This document shows, piece by piece, positions 18,003 through 25,505 of a stretch of 64,000 nt of DNA (position 1 is the stretch's first letter; the number at the start of each line of letters is the position of its first letter). Source of the stretch: Xanthomonas sp. CFBP 8443. GTDB taxonomy: Bacteria; Pseudomonadota; Gammaproteobacteria; Xanthomonadales; Xanthomonadaceae. The DNA lies in the NCBI RefSeq assembly GCF_025666195.1, contig NZ_CP102592.1:4278001-4342000 (forward strand). The letters run 5' to 3'. The notes under the pieces are model-generated. The model ran no database searches. It was not told the DNA's origin and saw only the letters and a list, made by a program, of their open reading frames with translations. The translations under genes were made by a program, and so were the position numbers.

Positions 18003-19754
18003 TCATTGCGTGCGTCGGTGTTCGGCCTCCGTCAGCAATTGCGCCAGCGACGCATCGCCGCGCTGCTGCGCCAGCGCCGCCGGGGTCTTGCCGTCGGCGT
18101 CGCGGGTCGCGGCATTGGCGCCGGCGGCGAGCAGGCGGCGGGTGGCGTCCTCGCGGCCGGCGGCGGCGGCCAGCATCAACGGGGTGACGCCGGCGCGGTT
18201 GGCCCGGTCGGCCTCGGCGCCGCGCGCCAGCAGGGCGTCGAGCATCTTGGGGTCGTTGCGCGCCACCGCGAACATCACCGGGGTGAACCCGGCCGGATTG
18301 CTGCGGCGCACGTTGGCGCCGGCGCCGAGCAAGGCCTGCACCAGTTCGACATCGGCGTAGGAGATCGCCAGGTCGAGCGCGGTCCAGCCGTCCTTGGACA
18401 CCACGTCGACCTTGGCCCGGCGCGCCAGCAACTGTTCGGTGCTCTGCGCATCGTTGGACCAGGCCGCCTTCATCAACGGCGTCCACCCGTTGCCGTCGCG
18501 GGTCTCCACATTGGCGCCCGCGGCCAGCAACTCGCCGACCAGCGCCGGCGCCTGGTTGCGGATCGCCTGGTGCAGCGGCGGCTCGCCCAGCAGGTTGGGC
18601 CGGTCGGCGCTGGCGCCGTGGCGCAGCAGCCAGGCCACGCGCACGCCATCGCCGGCGTCGAGCGCATGCGCCAGTTCCTGATTGGGATCGGCGCCGTCGG
18701 CGATGCGCAGCTGCAGTTGCGCCAGCATCGCCGAGGAGGTCTGCGGGCTCGGTGCCGGGGCATCGGTGGCAGGCGTGGCGTAGCTGCCGTGCGAGCGCAG
18801 GTCGCCGTTGACGACGCACTCGGCGCAGGCCACCAGCGGCACGTGGTACTCGCGCAGGATCGCGTCGATCTTGCCGGCGCTGCGTTGCATCGCCTCGTTC
18901 AGCGCGTCGCGCAGCGCCGCGTTCTTGCGCGACACCGCCCACGCCATCGAATACTCGAGCACTTCGTCGTCGATGACGTTCAGCGGCACCATGCCCAGGC
19001 CGCCGCGCGCGGCGTAGTAGCCGGCGACCGGGCCCCAGGATTCGGCGGCGTCGAGTTGCCCGCCGGCGACGCGTTCGGCCAGCTTGCCGGGATGCTCTTC
19101 CGGCGCCGTCGACGAATCGTAGAACAGGTACTGCACGTCGCCGGTCACGCCGTGGTCGTACAGCGCCTGCCGCGCCGGCGAACTCTGGAACACGCCGATC
19201 TTCAGTTTCTTCAGCGCCGGATCGTCCAGCGACGTCGGCTGCAGCGCCAGGCCCTTGCGGGTCACCAGCACATAGGTGGAGCGGTACAGCGGACGCGTGG
19301 GCAGGCCCATCTCGAAGTCGCTGTTCATGTCCATCAGCACGTCGCAACGCCCGGCGTTGATCGTGCTGCGCGCCAACCCACGTTGATAGTAGGTGCGCCA
19401 CTCGTATTGCAGGCGTCGGCCCATCGCCTCGGCGAGGACCTGCGCGATCTTGTTCTGGAAGCCTTCGCCTGCGCGATTGGACAACGGCATGTTGCCCGGA
19501 TCGGCACAGACCCGCAGCACCGCCGCATCGGCGGCGATCGCGGTGGCGGGCGTTTCCGCCGCCGGCTTGGCGGCCGCGGTGGAGGCGGCCTCAGGAACGC
19601 GAGCCGTCGCGGACGACGGCTCGCGCGTGCAACCTGCGGCGACGAGTCCGAGGCTGCAAAGCAGCAACACGGCGCGCGCGCCCTGGTGCAGGTGCCGCGA
19701 GACGCGTGCCTTGCGGCACGCGTTCGCAGCATGGGCGCGTGGCCGCCGACTCAT
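18003..19754 (-). CDS. XoxJ/MoxJ-like binding protein fused to ankyrin repeats
   Basis: The 583-residue protein has two parts. Residues about 76-335 form a periplasmic solute-binding domain of the quinoprotein-dehydrogenase-associated (MoxJ/XoxJ) type, starting VLRVCADPGNMPLSN. Residues about 355-575 contain six or so ankyrin repeats (for example GWTPLMKAAWSN and GVTPLMLAAAAGRED). A signal sequence with lipobox VAAGC (Cys42) precedes both, after an unusually long basic N-region. MoxJ/XoxJ proteins are thought to help activate or mature PQQ methanol dehydrogenases. The ankyrin part may bind a partner such as the dehydrogenase; this is inference. The start ATG overlaps the dehydrogenase stop (ATGA). 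Confidence 0.88.
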   Translation of the reverse strand: MSRRPRAHAANACRKARVSRHLHQGARAVLLLCSLGLVAAGCTREPSSATARVPEAASTAAAKPAAETPATAIAADAAVLRVCADPGNMPLSNRAGEGFQNKIAQVLAEAMGRRLQYEWRTYYQRGLARSTINAGRCDVLMDMNSDFEMGLPTRPLYRSTYVLVTRKGLALQPTSLDDPALKKLKIGVFQSSPARQALYDHGVTGDVQYLFYDSSTAPEEHPGKLAERVAGGQLDAAESWGPVAGYYAARGGLGMVPLNVIDDEVLEYSMAWAVSRKNAALRDALNEAMQRSAGKIDAILREYHVPLVACAECVVNGDLRSHGSYATPATDAPAPSPQTSSAMLAQLQLRIADGADPNQELAHALDAGDGVRVAWLLRHGASADRPNLLGEPPLHQAIRNQAPALVGELLAAGANVETRDGNGWTPLMKAAWSNDAQSTEQLLARRAKVDVVSKDGWTALDLAISYADVELVQALLGAGANVRRSNPAGFTPVMFAVARNDPKMLDALLARGAEADRANRAGVTPLMLAAAAGREDATRRLLAAGANAATRDADGKTPAALAQQRGDASLAQLLTEAEHRRTQ

Positions 19755-21760
19755 CGCGCGGTCTTGGCCGCGGCGGCCGGCGCTCCGCCCGCCGCCGCGG
19801 TGGCGGGAGCGGTCGGGGTGATGGTCTTGCCGGTGCCGTCGATGCGGAAGGTATGCACCATGCCGCCCAACGGGATCTTGTCGAAGCCGTTGCTGAAGGC
19901 CAGCCCGGCCGCGCCCAGCGCACCGTACGGATCGCCCGGGTCCAGGCCGCCGGCGATCGGCAGACCGATCCAGCCGCCGATGCCGGAGAACACCGCCACG
20001 TACTGGTGGCCATTGGCCTTGTAGGCGATCGGGTTGCCGATGATGCCGGAAGGCAACTTCATCTCCCACAGCTTCTTGCCGGTGTCCTTGTCCACCGCGC
20101 GGAACCAGCCGTCGAGCGTGCCGTAGAACACCAGCCCGCCGTCGGTGACCAGGGTGCCGCTCCACACCGGGAACTTCTCCTTGATCTCCCACTTGGACTT
20201 GCCGTTGACCACGTCGAACGCCTTGACGATGCCCAGCGCGCCGGGCTCGTTCGGCTTCATCATCACGTTGGCGAACACGTACGGCAGGCCCATCATGGTG
20301 TTGCCGCGCTCCTGCGGCTCCAGCTCCATGTGCCAGTTGTTGGTGCCGCAGAAGAACACCGCCGAATCGGCCGGATCCACCGAGCAAGGCTGCTGGTCCT
20401 TGCCGCCCATCGCCGACGGGAACGCCTGCACCTTCTTGCCGCGTTCCAGCGGCGAATGCGCGGCGACCTTGATCGGACGCCCGGTCTTCATGTCGATGCT
20501 CTCGGCCCAGTTGGCCGGCACGAACTTGTGCGCGCGCAGCAGGGTGCCGTCGCGGCGGTCGAGCACGTAGGCGAAGCCGTTGCGGTCGAACTGCACCACC
20601 GAGGGGACCTGCTTGCCGTCGATGGTCAGGTCGACCAGGATCGGCTCGTTGATGCCGTCGTAGTCCCACTGGTCGAACGGCGTCTTCTGATAGCCCCACA
20701 CCGCCTCGCCGGTATCGATCTTGCGCGCGAACAGGGTCATCGACCACTTGTTGTCGTGTTCGCCGTTGTTGCACTCTTCCTGCGTGGTCTTGCCGCAGCG
20801 GTACGACGGGCTCCACAGGCCGGGATTACCGGTGCCGTAATAGACCAGCTTCAGCTTCGGATCGTAGCTGTACCAGCCCCACGCCGCGCCGCCGCCGCGC
20901 TTCCATTCCTCGTTGGGGAAGGTCTTGATGCCCAGGTCGCCGAGCTGGCCGTGCTGCGGATTGGCCTTGTTGAAGTCCGCGCCCAGGCAGATCGCCTTGT
21001 CGCTGCCGGCGGCGTCGCACGACCACACCTGCTTGCCATCGGCCAGCGAGTACGCGGCGACGCGGCCGAGCACGCCGAACTCGTTGCCGCTGATGCCGGC
21101 GACGACCTTACCGTCGGCGATGATCGGCGCCATGGTGATGGTCTCGCCCTTGTCCGGGTGCGCCATCTTCTGCTTCCACACTTCCTTGCCGGTCTTGGCA
21201 TCGAGCGCGATCACGTCGCCGCTGAGGCTGCCGAACACCAGCTTGCCGTCGGCATAGGACGCGCCGCGGTTGACCGTGTCGCAGCACGCCACCGCCACCG
21301 AGCGCTCGTCCTGTTGCGGGGTGTATTTCCACAGCACCTTGCCGCCGTCTTCCTGCGCCGCCAGGTCGATCGCGAACACGTTGTTCGGATACGCGCTGAC
21401 CATGTACATGATGTTGCCGATCACCAGCGGCTGGCCTTCGTGGCCGCGGGTGGCGTCGGTCTTCATTTCCCACGACATCTTCAGGTTCTTGACGTTGTCG
21501 CGGTTGATCTCGGCCAGCGGGCTGTGCCGGGTCAGCGCGAAATCGCGACCGATGCCGCCCCAGTTGTCGGGATTGCTGACGTTGTTGGCGAACTCGGTGT
21601 CGGTGTCGGCCACCGCAGCGGGCGCGGCAGCGGCCGGTTGCTGTGCTGCGGGCGCGGCAGGCGCCGCAGCCTCTTCCTGCTTCTTGCAACCGGCCAGCAC
21701 CAGCGCGGTGGCCAGCGCGAGCAGCGTCCAGGTGCGGGTACGACATGGATGACTGTGCAT
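19751..21760 (-). CDS. PQQ-dependent alcohol dehydrogenase with lanthanide signature (XoxF-like), lipoprotein
   Basis: The 669-residue protein is an eight-bladed quinoprotein alcohol dehydrogenase. The vicinal disulfide pair is C159-C160 (VACCDTVNRG). The predicted metal ligands are E227 (GNEFGV), N312 (GTGNPG), the catalytic base D366 and D368 in WDYDGINE. The Asp two residues after the catalytic Asp is the hallmark of lanthanide-dependent enzymes such as XoxF and PedH; calcium enzymes have Ala or Ser there. The N-terminus has a strong lipobox (LVLAGCKK, Cys25) and an Ala/Pro linker, whereas XoxF is normally soluble in the periplasm. It is the first gene of the operon, preceded by an AGGGGAG ribosome binding site and a sigma-54 promoter. 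The substrate alcohol is not known. Confidence 0.9.
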   Translation of the reverse strand: MHSHPCRTRTWTLLALATALVLAGCKKQEEAAAPAAPAAQQPAAAAPAAVADTDTEFANNVSNPDNWGGIGRDFALTRHSPLAEINRDNVKNLKMSWEMKTDATRGHEGQPLVIGNIMYMVSAYPNNVFAIDLAAQEDGGKVLWKYTPQQDERSVAVACCDTVNRGASYADGKLVFGSLSGDVIALDAKTGKEVWKQKMAHPDKGETITMAPIIADGKVVAGISGNEFGVLGRVAAYSLADGKQVWSCDAAGSDKAICLGADFNKANPQHGQLGDLGIKTFPNEEWKRGGGAAWGWYSYDPKLKLVYYGTGNPGLWSPSYRCGKTTQEECNNGEHDNKWSMTLFARKIDTGEAVWGYQKTPFDQWDYDGINEPILVDLTIDGKQVPSVVQFDRNGFAYVLDRRDGTLLRAHKFVPANWAESIDMKTGRPIKVAAHSPLERGKKVQAFPSAMGGKDQQPCSVDPADSAVFFCGTNNWHMELEPQERGNTMMGLPYVFANVMMKPNEPGALGIVKAFDVVNGKSKWEIKEKFPVWSGTLVTDGGLVFYGTLDGWFRAVDKDTGKKLWEMKLPSGIIGNPIAYKANGHQYVAVFSGIGGWIGLPIAGGLDPGDPYGALGAAGLAFSNGFDKIPLGGMVHTFRIDGTGKTITPTAPATAAAGGAPAAAAKTAR

Positions 21761-21844
21761 CGTTCTACTCCCCTCGTTGAAGTGCCGTGGCGCTTGCCGT
21801 CAAACGGCTGGCGCGGCGGGATGCGGAAACATCGCGAGAAAGAG

Positions 21845-21860
21845 AGCAATCGACGTGCCA
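21845..21860 (-). promoter_or_regulatory. Perfect sigma-54 (-24/-12) promoter of the alcohol-oxidation operon
   Basis: On the minus strand the sequence is TGGCACGTCGATTGCT. It matches TGGCACG-N4-TTGCW at all fixed positions. Transcription would start near 21834 and give a leader of about 74 bases before the dehydrogenase ATG. Confidence 0.8.
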
Positions 21861-21956
21861 GCGCGCTGCTGCACTGCGGCATCCTTACGCCTCAAGCATC
21901 GGCTGTGGCGTCAACGCAGGCGCACTCTTGCCCCGCGCCCGCGCTGTATCAGGAAC

Positions 21957-21971
21957 GGCACACTCTGTGCC
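21957..21971. promoter_or_regulatory. Candidate enhancer (activator-binding) inverted repeat
   Basis: GGCACA-CTC-TGTGCC is a perfect dyad of six bases per arm. It lies about 100 bp upstream of the -24 element, the usual place for a site bound by a sigma-54 activator. The assignment to the AcoR-like protein is inference. Confidence 0.4.
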
Positions 21972-22079
21972 ACGCGCTTGTATCGCCGTTGGCGCAACCG
22001 GGTGCGGAGCGTCCGCCAAAGCGACAGCGACCGGCGCGACTGGAAGAAGGCAGGCCGGGCTCCGCCCCGATCGGTGACC

Positions 22080-22330
22080 GGGCTACCGGTGCGCATGGCG
22101 CGACGGCTATTTGCTGTCCGAGGTGCCGTTCAACCAGCACAGCGGCCATGGCGGCAACAGCGAGTCCGAGTATCCAGCGCTGGAGGCGCAGTACCTGGCC
22201 GACCTCGGCCCACACTCGCAACCGCTGGCGGCGAGCCAGCATCCGTTCCGGTGGCGCACGTGCGCCGCTACACGCAACTGGTGTTCAACATCAGCGCCTA
22301 TGCACGGTACCGATGCGCCTCTGGCTCCAT
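22080..22330 (+). pseudogene. Possible degraded coding remnant
   Basis: One frame reads YLLSEVPFNQHSGHGGNSES and on to LAASQHPF. A second frame then continues with VAHVRRYTQLVFNISAYARY. The two pieces have protein-like composition and would join by a single frameshift near 22250. I do not recognise the family, there is no start or ribosome binding site, and the flanks are repeats. Confidence 0.25.
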
Positions 22331-22427
22331 GCAGGATTTGAGCAACACTATTGCACCACGAGGATTGCTGGATCTGCAGCGTCGCAGAATCCCAGCGCAG
22401 GACGGCAACCGCCGCGTCCGCAGCCGC

Positions 22428-22499
<72 letters not shown>

Positions 22500-22526
22500 T
22501 GGACTTTCGGGGTCCCTTACGCAGCG

Positions 22527-22626
22527 GCGAATAGGCCGGGAAAAACCCCGAAGGGGCGGCGCACATGGATGTGCGCCGTTCGCGGCAGGGGCAGGATGCC
22601 CCTTCCGCGAATCCCGGCCTATTCGC
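22527..22626. ncRNA. Cloverleaf-like structured element
   Basis: A perfect 15-bp stem (22527-22541 with 22612-22626) closes a junction. Inside it are three hairpins: 22546-22556 (CCCC-GAA-GGGG), 22558-22577 (seven pairs) and 22581-22609 (two stacked stems of five and six pairs). I do not know whether it is transcribed; it may instead be a mobile palindromic repeat. Confidence 0.4.
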
Positions 22627-22679
22627 GGACCCGGAGCGCGCAGCGCGGAGGGCGCGGAGGCGGGGTGTGCTTTCTTTTG

Positions 22680-22713
22680 GTTACTTTTCTTTGCACAAGC
22701 AAAGAAAAGTAAC
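22680..22713. repeat. GTTAC...GTAAC hairpin
   Basis: GTTACTTTTCTTTGC and its exact complement form a 15-bp stem with loop ACAA, followed by TCGCC. A shorter version of the same motif lies at 43349-43374. Confidence 0.75.
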
Positions 22714-22883
22714 TCGCCGTAAGGCGAAAAGCTTTGCTTTGCCTTTTGCTTTTGCCTCCCACTACGGCGGTGGTGGCAGTAGAACCAGAAGATTCAGAGA
22801 TAGCGATTCGCCAAGCGACGCATGCGCACAGGAAACCGGATCTGTATGGCAGAGGCAACAACCGCAACTGGCAAGCTTTCACT

Positions 22884-22952
22884 GTGTGGGAGGGACTTCA
22901 GTCCCGACGGGGCTTCACCGATAAAGCGTCGGGACTGAAGTCCCTCCCACAG
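22884..22952. repeat. REP-like palindromic element
   Basis: Both arms are of the GGGACTTCAGTCCC subtype, in inverted orientation. The element ends ten bases before the HAD gene stop codon. Confidence 0.85.
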
Positions 22953-22961
22953 AGAGACGCC

Positions 22962-23588
22962 CTACGCGGCAGCGTCCTGCCACCACGCCAGCAGCGCAGC
23001 GCAATCGGCGAAATGCAGATCGGCCAGCGCCGGCCACGGATTGTCCGGATGCAACAGCACCGTCGTCGCCCCCGCGGCGCGACCGCACTGCAGGTCGTAC
23101 GCATGATCGCCGACCATCGCCAGCGTGTGCGGCGCCACACCCCAGTGCGCGGCCAGCTGCTGCAGGCCGCCCGGATGCGGCTTGGGCGGCGCTTCGTCGC
23201 GGCCCAGGACGGCTACGTCCTCGAACAGGTGGTCGACCCCGATTTCCTGAAGGGTCAGGTGCGCCAGTTCCTGCGCGTTGCGGGTCAGCACCGCCAGTCG
23301 GCATCCGGCAGCGTGCAGCGCCTGCAGCAACGCCGGCGCGCCGGGTGCGGCGATCGCGGCAGTGGCCAGCGCGCGCTCGTGCTCCAGCAGCCAAGCGTGC
23401 TTGGACGCGCGCTGCGTGGCCGGCAATGCCTCCAGGTGCTGCAGGATGTCGGCTTGCGCCGGGATCTGCAGCTCGCGGCGGATCAGCGCGAAATCGTGCA
23501 CGGCCAGCGTCAGCGTGCCGTCCATGTCGAACACCCAGTGCCGCACCTGGCGCAGCGCCGCAGCGTGCGCGGCGGCACCCTCGCCCAT
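22962..23588 (-). CDS. HAD-family phosphatase
   Basis: The 208-residue cytoplasmic protein has all four HAD motifs: FDMDGTL (motif I, nucleophile and acid/base Asp), AVLTRNA (motif II), a lysine in APPKPHP (motif III) and MVGDHAYDLQCG (motif IV). A helical cap lies between motifs I and II. The layout is that of small-molecule phosphatases such as phosphoglycolate phosphatase. The substrate is unknown. The start at 23588 comes five bases after the upstream gene's stop, so it belongs to an operon with the lipoprotein and hydrolase genes. Confidence 0.85.
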   Translation of the reverse strand: MGEGAAAHAAALRQVRHWVFDMDGTLTLAVHDFALIRRELQIPAQADILQHLEALPATQRASKHAWLLEHERALATAAIAAPGAPALLQALHAAGCRLAVLTRNAQELAHLTLQEIGVDHLFEDVAVLGRDEAPPKPHPGGLQQLAAHWGVAPHTLAMVGDHAYDLQCGRAAGATTVLLHPDNPWPALADLHFADCAALLAWWQDAAA

Positions 23589-23593
23589 CGCGC

Positions 23594-24313
23594 TCAGTCC
23601 CATCCCGGCATCTGCGATCCGTCCAGGCCGCCGGTCTCGAACACCGCGGTGCGGGTGCCGCCGGCCTTCACCGGGAATTCGATCTGCAGCACCGTGGTCT
23701 TGCGCGCCAGCTTCCACAGCGCCTTGTGGTCGGTGATGAACATCGCGATCGCCTCGTCGGTGTTCGGGCGCCACGCCGCGGCCGCGCGCGGCGCCGCGTC
23801 GTCGGCCTTCAGCTGCACCTTGCAGCCGCCGGCGCAGCGGAAATCGCCGGCCTGCAGCACCAGGTAGGCGCTGCGCTTCCACTCCGGATGATCGCGGAAC
23901 ACCAGTTGCACCGGCTTGGGGCCGCTGCCGTCCACGTCGACCTTGTCGCGGCTGTACAGCATCGCCGAGCGCTGCGTGCCCTTGCCGGCCGGCACCTGCG
24001 AATATTCCCAGGCGGCCTGCATGCGCCGCAGTTCGCGCGCCGCCTCGCCCTTGGCCTTGACCTCGGCATAGTCGGGTTGGATGCGCTCTGCCGCGTCCGA
24101 ACCGGGATACTGCTCCAGCAGCGCCGCACCATGGATCCGCGCCAGGTCCCAGTTGCCGGATTTCACCGCGGCGTCGTACTGCTTGGCCAGGTCGTCGGCG
24201 GCCTGTTGCTTGGCCTGCGCCTCGGCCGCGGCCTGCGCCTTGCGCTCGGCCTCGTGGTCGCCGCAACCGGCCAGGGCGACGGCGCACAGCGCGCCGAGCA
24301 GAATGCGTTTCAT
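23594..24313 (-). CDS. Predicted lipoprotein of unknown function
   Basis: The 239-residue protein has a short signal peptide and a clear lipobox (VALAGCGD). A charged, alanine-rich helical segment follows (about residues 20-50), then a mixed domain with a CAGGC pair of cysteines. I do not recognise a family with a known role. The ATG overlaps the stop codon of the alpha/beta hydrolase gene (ATGA), and the HAD phosphatase follows after five bases, so the three are probably co-translated. It is likely attached to a membrane on the periplasmic side. Confidence 0.75.
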   Translation of the reverse strand: MKRILLGALCAVALAGCGDHEAERKAQAAAEAQAKQQAADDLAKQYDAAVKSGNWDLARIHGAALLEQYPGSDAAERIQPDYAEVKAKGEAARELRRMQAAWEYSQVPAGKGTQRSAMLYSRDKVDVDGSGPKPVQLVFRDHPEWKRSAYLVLQAGDFRCAGGCKVQLKADDAAPRAAAAWRPNTDEAIAMFITDHKALWKLARKTTVLQIEFPVKAGGTRTAVFETGGLDGSQMPGWD

Positions 24314-25299
24314 CGGGGAACTCCTCGTTGGATCAAGTCATCGATCGCCTGTGCGACCTCGGCCGGTTTCTCGACGATGGACATGTGGCCGCTGCCGTCG
24401 AGCAACACCTGCAGCGCCTGCGGCACGCGCTCGGCGTACAGCGCCAGCGCGCTTGCATCGATCACCGCATCCTGCACGCAGTTCAGCAGCAGCGCCGGCT
24501 GGCGGATCTGCGCCGCTTCGTCGAACGGCAGGAAGGCTTCGTCGCTGCGGCCGATCCGCGCCAGCACCTGCTGTTCGAAGTCGGCCTCGCTGCGCCGCCA
24601 GGCGACGATCGAGGACACCGCCCAGGACGGGATGCGCGGCTTGCTCGGCTCCAGCAGGAACACCGTGTCGATGTAGCGGCGCAGCGAGTCGGCGTCGTAC
24701 ACCGCGAACGGATTGTCGCCGTCCAGCACCGCCTGGCCGAAGGCGTTGTCGGAAAAGCGCACGCCGGCGGCATTGAGCAATCCGACGCGGTCGAACAGCG
24801 CGGGATGGCGCGCGGCGGCGAGCGCGGCGATGCCGCCGCCCATCGAGTGCCCGACCAGCACGCAGTCGCTGCCCGCACGGCGCACGCACTGCGCGGCGAA
24901 CGCGGCCACGCGCTCGGCCTGCGCGGCGAAGCCGTAGTCCTCGCCGTCGATGCGCTGGCTCTCGGCCCAGCCGGGCAGATCGGGAATGAACAGGTGATAG
25001 CGCGTGCCGAGCGCGCGCGCCAGCGGCAGCCAGTTCTCCTTGCTGCCGGTGAAGCCGTGCACCAGCAGCAGCGTCGGCGCGGCGGGATCGGCCGCGGCGC
25101 GGTGCAGATAGGTCCAACGATGCCCGGCGACCTGCGCCTGGTGGCGCTGCAGGCCGCTGCCGCTGCGCAGGCGCAGGCTTTCCAGGCGCACCAGCAGGAA
25201 CGGCTTGCGGCGCACCGCGAACAGCGCGCACAGCAGCAACGCCAGCAGCACGGTCGCGGCGAGCGCCAGCAACAGCAGCAACACCATCATCAGCAACAT
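24310..25299 (-). CDS. Membrane-anchored alpha/beta hydrolase
   Basis: The 329-residue protein has a strong N-terminal hydrophobic segment (about residues 1-28) and then an alpha/beta-hydrolase fold. The oxyanion motif is LLVHGFTGSKENW, the nucleophile elbow is VGHSMGGG, the acid is likely the Asp in NCVQDAVID and the histidine is in DGSGHMSIVEKP. It resembles esterase/lipase-type hydrolases; the substrate is unknown. It is the first gene of a three-gene operon with the lipoprotein and HAD genes. The start at 25299 gives MLLMMVLLLLL; an ATG three codons inside is also possible. Confidence 0.82.
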   Translation of the reverse strand: MLLMMVLLLLLALAATVLLALLLCALFAVRRKPFLLVRLESLRLRSGSGLQRHQAQVAGHRWTYLHRAAADPAAPTLLLVHGFTGSKENWLPLARALGTRYHLFIPDLPGWAESQRIDGEDYGFAAQAERVAAFAAQCVRRAGSDCVLVGHSMGGGIAALAAARHPALFDRVGLLNAAGVRFSDNAFGQAVLDGDNPFAVYDADSLRRYIDTVFLLEPSKPRIPSWAVSSIVAWRRSEADFEQQVLARIGRSDEAFLPFDEAAQIRQPALLLNCVQDAVIDASALALYAERVPQALQVLLDGSGHMSIVEKPAEVAQAIDDLIQRGVPR

Positions 25300-25412
25300 G
25301 CAGGAGCCGGGAACCGTAAACGTGCCATGCGCCTACCTTCGCATGCGACCCGGCCTGCGCCAAGTCCTGCATGGGACAACATGTTAGGCGGACCTCCGGG
25401 CGCCTCTAACAA

Positions 25413-25482
25413 ATGTGGGAGCGACTTCAGTCGCGACGGGCTTTACCGGTAAAGCCCGTCGCGACTGAAGTCGCTCCCACAG
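25413..25482. repeat. REP-like palindromic element
   Basis: Both arms have the GCGACTTCAGTCGC form with outer TGTGGGA ends. The centre is GGGCTTTACCGGTAAAGCCC, itself a perfect dyad. It lies between the M1 peptidase and the hydrolase operon. Confidence 0.88.
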
Positions 25483-25505
25483 ATACTGCCTCTATGGCGT
25501 GTGCC

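Noticed and set aside
22679..22716. The GTTAC hairpin as a rho-independent terminator
   Set aside because: The stem is strong, but no T run follows; the next bases are TCGCCGTAAGGCG.
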